Assembly: GCF_964355755.1 (NCBI RefSeq)
Contig: NC_092670.1
Span: forward strand, 8,617,201 to 8,681,200
Direction: 5' to 3'
Length of the DNA: 64,000 nucleotides
Origin: Antedon mediterranea
Taxonomy: Eukaryota > Echinodermata > Crinoidea > Comatulida > Antedonidae
This document shows positions 24,401-39,400 of this stretch, in pieces. The translations under genes were made by a program, and so were the position numbers. Below the pieces are notes generated by a model, which saw only the letters and a list, made by a program, of their open reading frames with translations, was not told the DNA's origin and did no database searches. The first letter of the stretch is position 1, and every line of letters begins with the position of its first letter.

Positions 24401-27400
24401 GGCGCATATGTTTGAATGATAGTTAACCTTCATAAATTTGGAGTAAAATCTGGCATAAATGAGTCTTTCGTTGATCGGTTTTCATTCTAACAGCGATTGC
24501 TCTACATTTTTTGACATCATAATTGCAACTCCCTGATTGTGCAAGTTGTCATCCCTTCCAGAAAATATGTCACTTTTGCCAGTGCTCAACTTAACTTTTC
24601 CTTGTCCTGTCCACCTACACTCACTAATTCCAAGGATATCGATGTTATACCTTGCCATGTCCACAGCTAGTTGTGCTGATTTTCCGATTGAATATAGTGT
24701 TCTTACATTCCAAAAACCAATATTTTATAATTTCTTTTGGCTTGGTTATCGACGTATTGGGCCGCTGAAGTTCCTCTCGGCTTTGATCCAGAAGCGTCAT
24801 ATTGGCTGCCATTTTGTGTTAATCACCATGTTGTTGTCATAGGCCTATCATTTTATGTGATTTCAATCAATTATTATACATCCTAAAGAAACTAAATCAG
24901 CTGGAATATTGCTTTTAACAAAAAAATGACACAAAATTACAATTGTGAATCAAATGTAGGCCTTGGCTTGGCCTACCTTTTATTTCATTCAAATGACAGG
25001 AATCTATTTTGATGTTATTTATATAAAACAAACAATAATGTTTCATATTCATGTAATGGTATAATGGAATTTGGTGAATGATGAAAGGTTATATCAACTC
25101 GGTTTCGCCTAGTTGAAATATAACCTTTCATCAGTCACCACATGCCATTATTTGTACCATTCCACTTTTTAAACATTCATTGTTTGTATACTATACTGCA
25201 GTTTACACTGTTACGAGCCGTACTACTATAACATTAGGTGTGTAAACATGTGCAACCAAACAGCAACTGAGCTAAGTAAAACGAATACCAGCTACAGTAA
25301 CATCTAATATAAAACAAAGGAACAAAAGAAATTCAAAACAAAAGGCCAACACACTGTGCTAGCATGGTGTCCTCCTAAACACCAAGCCCAACTAAGCCCT
25401 ATCAATTATAACCAAGCCCTATCAATATGAAATGTAAATTATACAAAATAGGATGTGTATGTGTTAATTTCATTTTGGTGTAAAAAATTTAAAAAAATAA
25501 TCGATCAAGAGCCTCGAGAATGTACAATCCGTCAGAAATGTGCAATAGGTGTGGTGAATTTTGTCCAAGATGGGGAAATTTCTGTCCAGAATGGGGAAAT
25601 ATTTTGTCCAGAATAAGGACAAAAGCGATAGGTGGCGCTATAATCGTGTCCAAGATGGGGAAGCTGTCCAATACAGAGAAATCCGATTTGTCCAAAATGG
25701 GGAAATTTCTGTCCAAGATGGGGAACTGGTGGCGCTATATCGTGTCCAAAATGGGGAAATTTCTGTCCAGGATGGGGAAGTGGTGGCGCTATATCGTGTC
25801 CAAAATGGGGAAATTTCTGTCCAGGATGGGGAAGTGGTGGCGCTATATCGTGTCCAAAATGGGGAAATTTCTGTCCAGGATGGGCTTATGCTGTGTCAAA
25901 AATAGGCAAGCTGTCCATATAGAGAAATCAGATTTGTCCAAAATGGGGAAATTTCTGTCCAGGATGGGGAAATTTCTGTCCAGAATGGGGAAATTTCTGT
26001 CCAGAATGGGGAAGTGCTGTGTCCAAGACGGTGGAGCTGTCCAATATAGAGAAATCCGATTTGTCCAAAATAAAGACATTTCTGTCCAAAATTGGGAAAT
26101 ACTGTGTCTAAAATAGGGAAGCTGTACAATATAGAGAAGGCAAAACATTAACAACATAAGAAAATTTTTTTTGTTTTAAAAACTTTAATTAAGTTCACAC
26201 TTCTAATCTGAAAACATTACAAAATGTACACAATAATAACAGTACTATGTTAACAGTTTAAAAGTACATTTGAAGTGGAAAGTGTTCTATTAATTAAATA
26301 ATTAACACCGTTATCAGCTAATTTTAAGTATAACAAACATTTAGTGAGGGATGTGGTTTCAATTTACTTCTAAAGTAAATTTTCACTGAATGTACACATT
26401 TATCTGACGTTAAAAACTACAGTATATTATATTAAATTCCAACCATAAAAACCACAACAGAAAGTAGTACCGTCACCGCCCTTATTATACCACATCAAGA
26501 AAGAGTACAGGATATTTATTAATATAATTAATACAGGTTGTCACTTCTTCTTTTTTATCATCTTCAATTTCTTTTTATTTCCTTCTCTATCTCTACCTTT
26601 TTATCTTTTTTTTAACCCTTTTTTCGACCACAGACCACGAGTATTAATCTATCGTCCCACAGGTAAAATTCAGGCTCAAAATAGGCTCTTATCCCCTTAA
26701 AATAATTACGGTACTCAGCCTGGAAACAGTTTCAAAGTACAGGTTGGTAAATATGTGACACCTTTATCAGCTATTTTTAAGTATAATGAACATTTATTGA
26801 GTGAAATGGTTCCAATTTACCTCTAAAGTAAATTTTCACTGATTCTATACATTTTTATCTAACGTTAAAAACTACAGTATATTATATTAAGAGTACAGGA
26901 TATTTATTAATATAATTAATACAGGTTGTCGCTTCTTTTCCTTCTTTTTATCCTTTTTCTTTTTTTTATTTTTTCCTTTATTTTTTTATATATTTTTTTT
27001 ACCACAGACCGCGGGTATTAATCTACCGTCACATGCAGTAATTCCACATGGAATTTCGACCACATGATGGAATCCTTGAGTTATTATAGTAACTCAATGG
27101 TTTAAAATCAAACGTACACGCCGAATCATTAATTTCCAGCTATAAACAAAGTGATATCATTGACAAATCTGCAATATTTGGCCTAATTTTTCTCATTTTA
27201 CAATAGTATACGAGTGTTTGCATATTAGTAACATTAGTGCTTTAATTGCGTTATTTCCTACTCCAAATAGGCATAGTTTAGGGCTAGTAATTATGTTGAT
27301 ATTAAAATATGATTACAGCCAGTGCTTCGCATTTTCTGTAAGGTTTATCATGCTCAATTAGATTTATTTTTTTTTTACATTTCTCTCAAAAACTTTGTGT

Positions 27401-30400
27401 CTATACAAATGTTATTAGTGAGCAACTATTCTATCAATGTGTATTCCTTTAAATTTACCAGGGAGTGAATTGCTATGCTGATTTATTATGTCTACTTATG
27501 TTAATCGTTAAAAACTACAGTATATTATATTAAATTCCAACCATAAAAACCACAAAAGAAAGTAGTACCACATCAAGAAAGAGTAGGCCTACAGGATATT
27601 TATTAATATAATTAATACAGATTGTCGCTTCTTTTCCTTCTTTTTATCCTTTTTATTTATTTTTTTTTCTTTCTTTGTTTTTTATTTATTTATTTATTTT
27701 TTTTTTACCACAGACCGCGGGTATTAATTAATAAACAATCAATGATTACAGTAGCCTATTCAATACAAACATTACATTACAAAATGTACCGGTACTGACA
27801 AGTGTTCCTCTTGCAAAACTTTATCAGTGGCCCTACGAATAACAAATAACCAATCAAAAGCACCTGTTAATACAAAAAAAAACAATGAAAATGATGTGAC
27901 TACTTATTCTAATAAAATTACATAGAATTGTAATAAAATGAAAATATTTTACTAGGATATGGATTTATATATTATTTTATCATCAGGATACAATGATTGT
28001 TTTTTTATTTCAAAGTAAAATACTCCAATTCACGTTTATAGTTCATTAATTAAATTAATAGATCATAATTTTTTTTAAATGTCACCAACCAAATATACAG
28101 TACACTCATCTTGACCAACTTAATTTACGACATGCATTTACTTGCATTTACATATTATGCAGATCGGAATATTATATCACTCTTAGATATGATAAATAAT
28201 TACTGTATGTGATTTTAAACAAACTATTCTTGAAAAGACCTAATAATAAACAGTAAACAACATGTAGTTACCATTAGTACTTCGAAAATCTTATTTGGTT
28301 AATAATAGCTTTGAAAACAAGTAAAAACCAACATAAATAAAACAATCACTATTTACAAATTTAGGTTTAACGATTTGCCCCAAATAGGGGTGTTTTCCGA
28401 TCGTGGTATACACTGTCTAATGAATGTCTATCTTGAAAATACCCTTACACAGTAATACAAGGATACTTTGCATTTTCCTATCTCCTCCTTCCTAAGATAA
28501 TTGTTTTTAATAGCTGAAAACCGGTTGAACAGCTTGAATACAGCATCATAATGTTGATGACAGGCCGATTTTCTTAAAAAAATACTATTTTGATAGATTT
28601 AATATACGTTTATACAAATGTATTGACTTGCGATGAATGAAACATTCCAATCTCTGTTCCAAAAGTGTCTATTCCCTCAGGCGGAGAACGAATAGAAATA
28701 ATGTACATGTTAACCTTAAATATACAGTTCAAATTACACTTAAACGTGGAAATTTTAAAACTCTAAATAATATTTGAACTAATTTAATTGTTTAACGATA
28801 TAAAATTTTTATTGGGTTAAAATGGCTGTGTTAAAAGCAATACATTCTGCTCGGCGTTTGAATGCAAGGAAGACTAAGCTGCTGTTCCACCAGGATATTC
28901 GTCATCCTCCCCTAACCGCTGTTGTGTGTCGTAAAGTCCCTAATAATGTTAACTATAAACTGTACATCTGTAATAATACTGTTACATTTCTAAGGGTACA
29001 ATCAATAGCATTATAGTGTAACCGTGTGTCTACTTTTAAACAACAGAAAACCAACAAGTTTTGTCTAAAACAGTGTTAAAACATTTATTGACAATGAACA
29101 TGTACTACAGTAACTCAAAACATTTCCAACATCAAAACAGTATTCATTCACCATCATATTTATTGATTTTCTTTATCATTAAGTGAATGACTACAGTAGT
29201 TAGGAACATGAATACTTTTTTCACATTGCTGCTCTAGCCTGCTATGTCCCATGAGGATATATTCATTAAGAAGCTAAAGCAAGTAGCAGTTATAGTATCT
29301 TAAGGCTATAATTTATAGGTCCCAGCTGCTGGACCCAAAAAACGTCTGGAAAATGAAACAAAATTATCAGAATCAAAGTATTTAATGAACACATGATGTA
29401 ATTTCGACAGTTTGAAAAAGAAAATGGATTTTGCAAATAATATTTTTATTTATTACATATTTCTATGGTAACAAAAAGTTGAAAATTGTGTATTTATTAT
29501 ACAATTAACTGGTGAAAAAATGGGCATGATGTGATTTATAATTAAATTGTATGTTAGATTTTGTGTATTTTTGCAATTAACCAACATAATTTTTTTTTTA
29601 CACGTTTCCATGGTAACAAAAACACATTTTCCATAAATTTTTAAAAATTGTGTGTTTATAGTATACAATTAACTAGTGAAAAAATGGGCATAATGTGATT
29701 TATAATTAAAGATTTGTATGTATTTTTGCGATTAAAGGACATCTTTTTAATAATTAATCATTTACTATAATATCTGATGAAAGAACAATGAATGAGCGGC
29801 GTTTTTTGTAAGAAATAGTTCTTGTTTAATTTTGCAATCATTCATTCAGTTATCCAACATACCCTTGGTGTCAATTTCTATTCAGATTTAGCCATCAAGA
29901 GTCACTGTATTAAAAATCTACTTCTTTCAATATTTACTTTTTGCATCTATAAATCGTGTTTAGTAATAAGAAAAGAAAAAGAAACAAAATCAGGAATCAA
30001 AAATAATTTGGAGATTATTTTACTATGAATTAAAGCATTTATTAACAAATGAATTTATGAATAATTTACATAAGGCTCAGAAGAAATGGACGAATAACCT
30101 AAAAGATAAATTATTAAAACTATCTAAAGACTTGATGTTAATAATTTAATTATTTTATCGATTCCTTTTTCTTTCTTACCTTATCATAATGGACACAAAT
30201 CCTGCATATCAACGTAAAATCTGTTTATAAGCATCACATACAGTATACTTTTTTAAGATGACAATAGTTCAAATACATGTAGCATGTCAATATAATCTGT
30301 ATGTATTGGTATTTGTTTAACATATCTTTCTATATTTGCATTATTTTATATCGTATACGTGTCAATTTAATCTATAGGTATGTGTATTTGTTCAATATAT

Positions 30401-33400
30401 ATACTTCTATACTACTATAATATGTTATACCGTAAATACAAATTGTAAGTAGTAGTTGTACTAAGATGACATCGGGTATGAAGCGTCTCACATACACACA
30501 GAGCCAAAATTGCATCTTGGACTTGCACCGTGTATGGACTCTCCCCTTACGGTTTCCATTAAATATACCATTTCATGCTATCATTCTAAATAACTAACTT
30601 TCAACCTACTGCATTCCTCTTTTTTTCATACATCCATCTTATCTTGGTGAAAAGGGAGGATACTACATTTTCCTCCCCTGAGTTTATAGCCTCTCTACTC
30701 GAACACAAACTCGAACACAAATAAGATCACAAATAATAATAATCATGTATTTTACCGCCATTTTTCATTTCTACATTTTAATTAACATCGTATCTAAAAT
30801 TTTAAATGAGAAAATATATGGGTCATTCCATCTCAGTTCACCCAAAAAAAATGGAATTTTAAACCCTACCTCTTCCAATTTTGATGAAATTTGGTATATG
30901 GGTGATTCATAGCAATTAAAGCCAAAATTTCAAATTTTAACTTTATCGGACCAACGGTTTTCAAGTTATCGCAATTTCAATTTTCGGTTTTTACGCAAAA
31001 AAGCGCGCGGCCGCCACGTTTCAAAGAGCTGTATCTCTGGAACTATAGGTTCGATTTTAAAAACAAAGGTATTTTTGTAAAGGGGAGACCATAAGGAACC
31101 TAAATATACTAATTGTGTGTGTTTTATGTTAATTTTAAGTTGAATAAAACTTTGACATATATTTTGACCTTGAAATTGACCCCGTGGAACACGCCCGATT
31201 TGTTGGTGACTATCACGAAAAATGTAGCCCTACGTGTCAACTACAACATATAAAAAAATTGGAGGGGTTTTTTTCTTTGTTTCCATGAAATTACAATTTG
31301 AAGTTGACATACCTCTTCCTTTTAGTGTATTTTTGGTGTTGTTATACTTATACACAGTGTGAACACTAACTGTTAAGGTGTCTTATTGTTACGCTTTCTC
31401 ATCAGGCCCACTTAAACAGTAGATATATTTTGATATGAGAAATACTGGGTAACTCAAATACTTTTCAAATCAATTTTGACACATAGTTTAGTGTCCTTAC
31501 TATGTTATTATGCACATTAACATATGCATAATAAGTGATTGCAGAGAACATACAACAGTCACTGTATATGCCTTTTTAAAGGTTGCCATCCCCTATATAA
31601 AAACAAAACTACCAACCATGAAAAAAGTTCATTATTCACAGATGGATGTGGCGGCCAATACAAAAACAAATATAACTTTATTAACCTTTGCCACCACCAG
31701 GAAGATTTTGGTTTAGACGCCGAGTGGAATTTTTTCGCTACATCACATGGCAAGAGTGCGTTTGATGGCATAGGTGGAACAGTTAAGAGGCTTGTCACTA
31801 AGAGAAGCTTACAGCGTTTGACTGAATGTCATATTATCACATCTCTCAGTATGTTCGACTACTGTGTAATTTTTTATTTTTATTTTATGTCTTTAGGCAA
31901 TGTGGCCAAGGATTATCAATGGTGAATTAATCACTGTCCTATCAGATAGGTGGTAATCCCCCTGATACAGGGGCTATTGTGTGAACCAGTTCACCGGGGT
32001 AACCCCCTACTCTTTTTCGAATAATGAACTGGGTTCTTTAAAGTACACACATGTTATAACTGTGTACACTGGACCTACAGTTTATAGTCCTTATCCGAGA
32101 AGACTTGTTCCACCACCAGAACGGAGCGAGTCGGCCTCGAACCCTTGCCGATGTTGTTGTTGGCTCTTTTAGGTACGGTAAACGGCGCCCCTGCCTTAAC
32201 CGCTCGGCCATATGACTCGCTCATATGGACATTCCAGGCATCAACTTTTTTCATGTGGGAATAGATGAGGTATCTACTGTGGAAAAAGAAATAAAGCCGA
32301 GATTCAACCTCGCCCAGACCATCAAGGGTACATTACAATATCATCGCTTTGTTCCCGTTTCTCTGGCACAGATGCAGGTCTACAAACTTAGTACCCAGAT
32401 AAACCCTCCGGATGTGGTAGTGATTCAAGAATCTTTCAGTGATGAAAATGAAATTGTTGCTGATACACAACCCACCATTATTAGAATTCAGAATTTTGTG
32501 TGCTGTAGTTATGATGGTGTCCCATGGATTGGTTTGGTGGTGGATGTCTCACTCTCAGAAGAGTTTGGGGATTTTCAAATTAAATTTATGCATCCTCATG
32601 GGTCAGCGAAAACCTTTTATTGGCCGTCCAAAGAAGACTGTTGTTGGATTCCTGAATCAAATGTACATTGTATTATAGCCTCTCCGTTTATAAAATCCTC
32701 TTCGACTAGGAATTAAAGTATTTCCCAAAATGATCGCCACAACATTTCTAAATACTGTTTGAATTGTCCAGATGACAAGGAGTAAAGGCCAGACATAGAC
32801 AATTGTAACATTATAATAATATTTAGTTTGTAAATAAAATTAATTTTGGAATACATCAAATTGACATTGAAGTAATGCATGGACAGACACCAAAAATACA
32901 CTAAAAGGAAGAGGTATGTCAACTTCAAATTGTAATTTCATGGAAACAAAGAAAAAAACCCCTCCAATTTTTTTATATGTTGTAGTTGACACGTAGGGCT
33001 ACATTTTTCATGATAGTCACCAACAAAACGGGCGTGTTCCACGGGGGAAATTTCAAGGTCAAAATACATGTCAAAGTTTTATTCAACTTAAAATTAACAT
33101 AAAACACACACAATTAGTATATTTAGATTCCTTATGGTCTCCCCTTTACAAAAATACCTTTGCTTTTAAAATCGAACCTATAGTTCCCGAGATACAGCTC
33201 TTTGAAACGTGGCGGACGCGCCCTTTTTTGCGTAAAAACCGAAAATTGAAATTGCGATATCTTGAAAACCGTTGGTCCGATAAAGTTAAAATTTGAAATT
33301 TTGGCTTTAATTGCTATGAATTACCCATATACCAACTTTCATCAAAATTGGAAGAGGTAGGGTTTAACTCATTGGGTGATCTGAGATGGAATGACCCATA

Positions 33401-36400
33401 TGGTTAATATAATGAATTCTGGCATCTTATTATGTAAATATACCGGTATTTTAACTACTCTAAACACTTACTTTTAATTGTCACAAATGTACTTATATGT
33501 ATATAATATATTCATCAATGAGAATTTAAATAAACGTGAGAAGAACTCACACAAGACAAAAAAAAAAAAATCTACTTTGTGAAACATTTTCTATTGTCGT
33601 ACATCCTAATTCTATCATAAACCTACTCTTTTTGTAATCTATTATTATTATATGAAGATTATTATATGAATTTTTTAATTTCCTTCTTTTTTAAAACAAT
33701 TATCATTATTCGGACCTAAGGGCCCCATAATTGTCAAATAGTGTATTTTGCTGAATATTATTTTTTTATTTAAAGATGTATTGTCCCTTTGACTAATTCC
33801 AAAAAAATTTTTTTTTTAATTTTGAAAAAAAGTGGGTCATTTTGAAGTATCATAATAGTTATAAAAAAATTAGTCGAAAAAAAAAAAAAAATTAACCGAA
33901 ATACAGATGTTTTTTTGTTCAAAAAAAAACTTTGACTTCCAGTCAAAGTTTTCAATCAAAACATATCTCATAATGCAACGCACTTATTTGGCTACTCTGT
34001 ATGCATAATCATAAAACTTCCTTGCGATCTGTGTGAAAACACCTTCTCAACCGTGAGAAGTTGTAAACAATCCTAATTAGCATAATGCATACTCATGGTT
34101 TGAAATCTGTGTTTACTTTCGCTTGCGACGATTTCCTAGATGAAATGTAATCTAATTAATTTACCTGTTAATTACGTAAAATTGTTGTTTTTGGCTCGAA
34201 TTTTCGACTTAAAGTGAATAACTTTAATATTACTTTGATATGGCCAATTTAAATTTAGAATATTTTTTTTTTCATTTTTTGTGTTTCAAGGGACACTACA
34301 TCTTTAAGTTGTTAACAAATTATCATCATCATATTGCAAATGTTTGTAGGTCAGTACTCACACCTTTTTAAAATCTTAAAGCAAAATTCCAATTTATAGC
34401 TAGTTGTAAACCAGTAGACTTATTATGATTTCTTGCAGGATGGAAATACCCCACTACATCAATATCTGAGCATGTTCAATACAGAGTTTGCTGATCATCT
34501 AAAGGAGGATGTTATTAAATTAGAGATACTAAATATACTTGTACATCAAGAGGCTTTAACCACAACAAACAAAGTAATTTACATCAAATGCAGATGATTT
34601 AAATTAAAACCTTTTTAAAATCAATATTTTGACTCGGAGTCTCCTTATAAGGCACTGCCTGAGTTTCAATCAGCCTTTGCAACAAATAAAAGTTGAGCTT
34701 AACTGAAAAGTGTGAAATATATAACAATATAAGAAATAAATTTTAATAGATCTTGTGGTGTCAACTAAATATTTCTGTGCACAATTAAATAAAATTTGAG
34801 GGCGTGTTGGACATTGGACTACTAATCGTGAGATCGAGGTTCGAATCCAACTCCCGCCGCATTGCTTGTATCCGTAGGCAAGATACTTTACTTACGTTTG
34901 CCTCTCTCCACCCAGGTATATAAAATGGGTACCCGGGTTAGATCAAGACACAACTTTGCGCTGATTACTAGTTGCATTATGGGAGTATGTTTCAATACGT
35001 GTTTGACAACAAAAAAATGACTGGGGTAATAATGTTTTAGCGCTTAGAGGTTTCACATTTTGCTACCTATATAAATTCAGGATATTATTATTATTAAAAT
35101 AATATTGTTGAAAGAACAGTTGATCCAAAAATAAAGATATTATAAATTGTAAATAGGAGAAGAGTCTTGATCAAGTAAATATTTATCCATTTTGTTAACA
35201 CTGGTGATTCGTTCCTTTTTAAGGGCATTATTATGAGAGAAATAGTAGATAGTAATTTTTAACATGATGTAAATTTAGAGAATTTGAGGTCTTGTTACAA
35301 AATTTACATCTGTTTGATTGAAGTTATAGTAGGTGGAACGGCTTTTTTTTAGGGAATAACATTGATTAGTTTTATTTGTATAAAATGGTACTTTTCATTT
35401 ACTTTCCTATTTTGCAATTTTAATTAAATCACTGTTTATCCTTTGTTCAAAGATCTGTACAATAATACATGTATCATGTATGATCATCAGCATATAAGCT
35501 GACATCACATTGAAGATTTATCGACAATATAATTATTAACAGTTTTAACTGAAAAAAAAAAATGTTTAAAAACATAATCAGGCTGTTATTTTAATTATGC
35601 TGTTTGTAGATCAGTACCAATCTTAAATTAGCAAATGACCTTTTTTAATATCATCTTATTTTAAATTATGATTATGATTAATTTCAGGATGGAAACACCC
35701 CACTACATCTATACCTGAGCATATTCACTACAAAGTTTGGCTATTATCATATGCATCGTGGTATTAAATTAGAGATACTGAACAGTCTTGTACATCCAGA
35801 TGCATTAACCATATCAAACAAAGTAATGTAACATAAATCATGTAAACAAGTAATTTTAACCTTAAACATGTACTATATATATATATATATATACACATTT
35901 ATAATAAAACTAAAATATTGTAATGTAATAAGGTAACATAATTTTGCATTATTATCATAGTATTACACATTGTGACAGATACATTTGCAAAATAATGAAA
36001 ATATTACTTTTATATAAATTGTTTGTTTAATATGTATGAATTGAAACTATTTTTTGAATAATCATCACAGCCATTTTTAAATCTAAGTACAAACATGCCA
36101 ATGTTATATCATCTAGTTGTATTAAACCATTAGAAGAAGTAAATGATTATGATTTCTTGCAGGATGGAAACACTCCACTTCATCTTTATCTGAGCATATT
36201 CTATAAAGGGTTTGCCTTTTTAATGATGGAGCGTGGTATTGAATTAGAGATTCTGAACAGTCTCATACATCAAGATGCATTAACCACAACAAACAATGTA
36301 ATGTACAATAAATGTTAACAAATACAATTGTTTTATTAATTTAATAAAATTAAAGTATAGTGTATCCTACATTGCATTATTATCATAATTATTGCATAAC

Positions 36401-39400
36401 ATATATTACTGTTGTTTTTATAATGAATTGTAGTTTTACAATGCATACATTTTCAATTATTATCATTGCAGCTGTTTAGTTTAGTACTAGAGCCATTTTT
36501 ACAATCTTAAAGTAGCAGCATGCCAATGTTATATTATCTAGATTATGATTTATTGCAGGATGGAAACACACCACTTCATCTATATCTAAGCATATTCTAT
36601 AGAAGGGTTTTATTTTATCCAAAGGAGCGTGGTATTGAATTAGAGATACTGAATAGTCTCATACATCAATATGCATTAACCACATCAAACAAAGTAATGT
36701 ACAATTTTATGTTTTTTTATTGAACCATGTTTCATAATAGACCAGTCGGATCTGGAGGCAGGTGTCACTTTTCTGCAGAATTTTCCAAACCAACTTTTTC
36801 TAGTGCATTTTTTGACGTAGATTACGAATCTGGTTGTTGATCGGACTAACGTGGGGGCTTTTTAAAGATATAAACGTTTAAAATCTTGATTTTTCAGAGC
36901 CGAAATTAATCAAAATAAAACAAATTTAGACAATAGAGGGCGCACTTTCTATATAATCATGAGTAAATTGGATTAAAAAAGACTTCGTTGCTGTGAATTT
37001 TATTCACGTAAATGTGAAAATAATTTATAAATCTGATCGGTTTTATATGCTGAAATTGTTTTAGTAATACACTGTGTAGTATAAAGTTAGTTAGAACTTT
37101 TCATTTTCGCGTTTTCAGTGATCAAAAATGATATTGTCTAGGCCCGAATATGAATGCTTCCAGCGTACGACGTATGTAAACAAAGGACGTGTAAACCGCG
37201 ATGACCGCATATAAAGTTCGCTCAAGTGAATAGTGGGTAGGCTTTTACTAGCCTAGCGTATTATGACCGTATGCATGAAACATCTTTCTCTAGCTTATTT
37301 TGCATGCAGCGCTAGCTTTACATAAACATGTGTACTACTGTTTTTAAATTTTTTTCCCCCGATTTTTAGGTGGTGTAGGCCTAGAACTTATATTATTATT
37401 ATATTAGTATTACTGACAGGCTTCTAGAGTAGGCTACTACTACTAGGCCTAGTACTGCTGTAGTAACTAGTTGGCATAACAATAGCGTAGGTGTAGATGT
37501 ATTATGGTGTCGTGTGTGTAGTCTTACAGCTAAAACATTTATTTTTGTATAAATAAATCTAATAAATGCTGTGTACTACTACCCGTATATTCAGCTGATT
37601 ATAACAATACATTCAGCAACCCTATCAACCAACGATTTCTCACAGGTGACATCATTGTTCAGGTGGAAACATTGTGAAAATACTACAACGATATTGAATG
37701 TATTATTTATTACGAAAGCTGCATCTAGCATGAACATATTTCCTCTCTGACTCAGATCATGTTTTAAACAATAAAAGAAAATAAGGTTGCCCTAAAGAAC
37801 TAGCTGTAGAAAATCACATAAAACAATAAACATGGCTATATCATACCAAATGTATTCTACAAAATAAACAGCCAGCATCATATAATAATTATGGTTTAAA
37901 ATGTCAAAGACCAACTGATAAATGTGGAATTTGCGTGTATGGTGGTTTGATTCCATAATAGTAATACTGTATATTGATGATGCCAACTATTGCATTTTCT
38001 ATGTATATGTACAGGCGCGTAGCCAGGGGGGTTTTATGGTTCGGGCGAACCCCTATTCCCGACATGCCCAATACCTCACCCTCATCTCTGAAAATCCTCC
38101 AAATACGTGCCCCAAACAGTACAAAAGGTTAATTTGAAAAATTCGTTCGTGAATAACTCGATACCCTCTTCACTGTATGAGCGTATGTCGAGCGATACGT
38201 GTCTGTAAATTTACGAGTTGCAAATGAATTGCCGATTTTCACCTGAAATCCCTTGATGTAACATGATATTGATGCGTGTATCGTACTCATAAAGTGAGCT
38301 GGGGCACGAACGATTCGTACAAAGGACACCGCCAGACAATAGCGTGACGTACCTATATTGTTTAGATCACGGCAGTCAGCATGCATAAAGTATACCGTAA
38401 ATCTTCTAATTGTAACCCTGGGTTATTATATTATTCTTTGATTGTTTTTTAGGGTGGGTTACTATTAGAAAGGGATTACTATTAGAGTAGTGGTTACTAT
38501 TACTTGAAAATAGTAACCCACCCCCAACTATTCCGGTCAGCAGCTCATAGCAAAATAATAAAACAGTACGGATAAACACATTTGTTTGAACAGAACTAAC
38601 TAACTAACTAACTAACTTATAAACTCAAAAACACTCAATCCTCCCCCCACACCCGAGATCAACATGCATTATCTCCTTATTACTATTAGAGTAGTGGGTT
38701 ATTATTATAGATTGACTATTGACTGGGTTACACTATTACTATTAAAAGGAGGGTTACTATTATTAGAGTGTGGGTTACTATTAGAAGATTGATTAATATT
38801 TAATTTCTTCAAATTTCTGTAAATAAATATAGGTAGAGCTATAATAAGCATTGAATTTGCCTTCTCACACAAAGTGCTTTTTTTGGGGATTCCCCTAGAC
38901 GTACGTACGTTGACATTGAACTTGAACGCAAGTGAATGATCAAAAAAGGTACGAATACGATCGTTTTGGCTTGCTCATTGGTAGCATGCTGCATGAGAGT
39001 GTCTTTTCCGACTAATTAGAGGTGCTATTTATCATGAATGTTATGTGCGAGAGTATACCATTTCCGGCCATCTAGAGGTGTCATTTAACCAAATTTGCTT
39101 CGCCCCTCCAGATTTAGGATGGCTTTTAGGTAAGGGTGGAATTAAACGACTTAAAACTCATTACAAACGTATCAGATTAACATAATTCGTTTTTGCTGTA
39201 GCATACGTCGATACACAGTACATAACGTAACCGTCAGTAAACTTCGCCTGGAAAGTAATACTACGACACATTTTGGTCCCTGGATGGAATATGATATCAC
39301 GCGTTTGGACACAACGTTGAACGATTCGTACAAAGGGATACCGCCAGACAAGTGCGTACCTATTGTTTAATAGTTGGATAGCTGGCAATAATGAATGCAT

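Larger units (their letters stand above)
30817..33404. mobile_element. DNA transposon with terminal inverted repeats of about 0.5 kb
   Basis: The ends ATATGGGTCATTCCATCTC are perfect inverted copies, and the inverted similarity continues for roughly 520 bp (left 30817-31345, right about 32885-33404), with landmarks such as CTCTTCCAATTTTGATGAAA and AAAGAGCTGTATCTC. A TA or TAT target duplication is possible. The interior carries a broken transposase-like gene and a SINE. Confidence 0.8.

Noticed and set aside
25520-26157. Overlapping ORFs of 77-198 codons on both strands
   Set aside because: They consist of the 21/54-bp minisatellite; periods divisible by three keep frames open without selection.
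28822-29016. 64-codon ATG ORF
   Set aside because: No domain, no splice context, no repeat relation; length is within chance for this DNA.
32100-32225. tRNA gene on the minus strand
   Set aside because: A- and B-boxes are present, but no cloverleaf closes and the sequence continues into a SINE body repeated at 55798.
34797-34870. tRNA gene on the plus strand
   Set aside because: B-box is good, but the sequence runs into a typical SINE body and tail.
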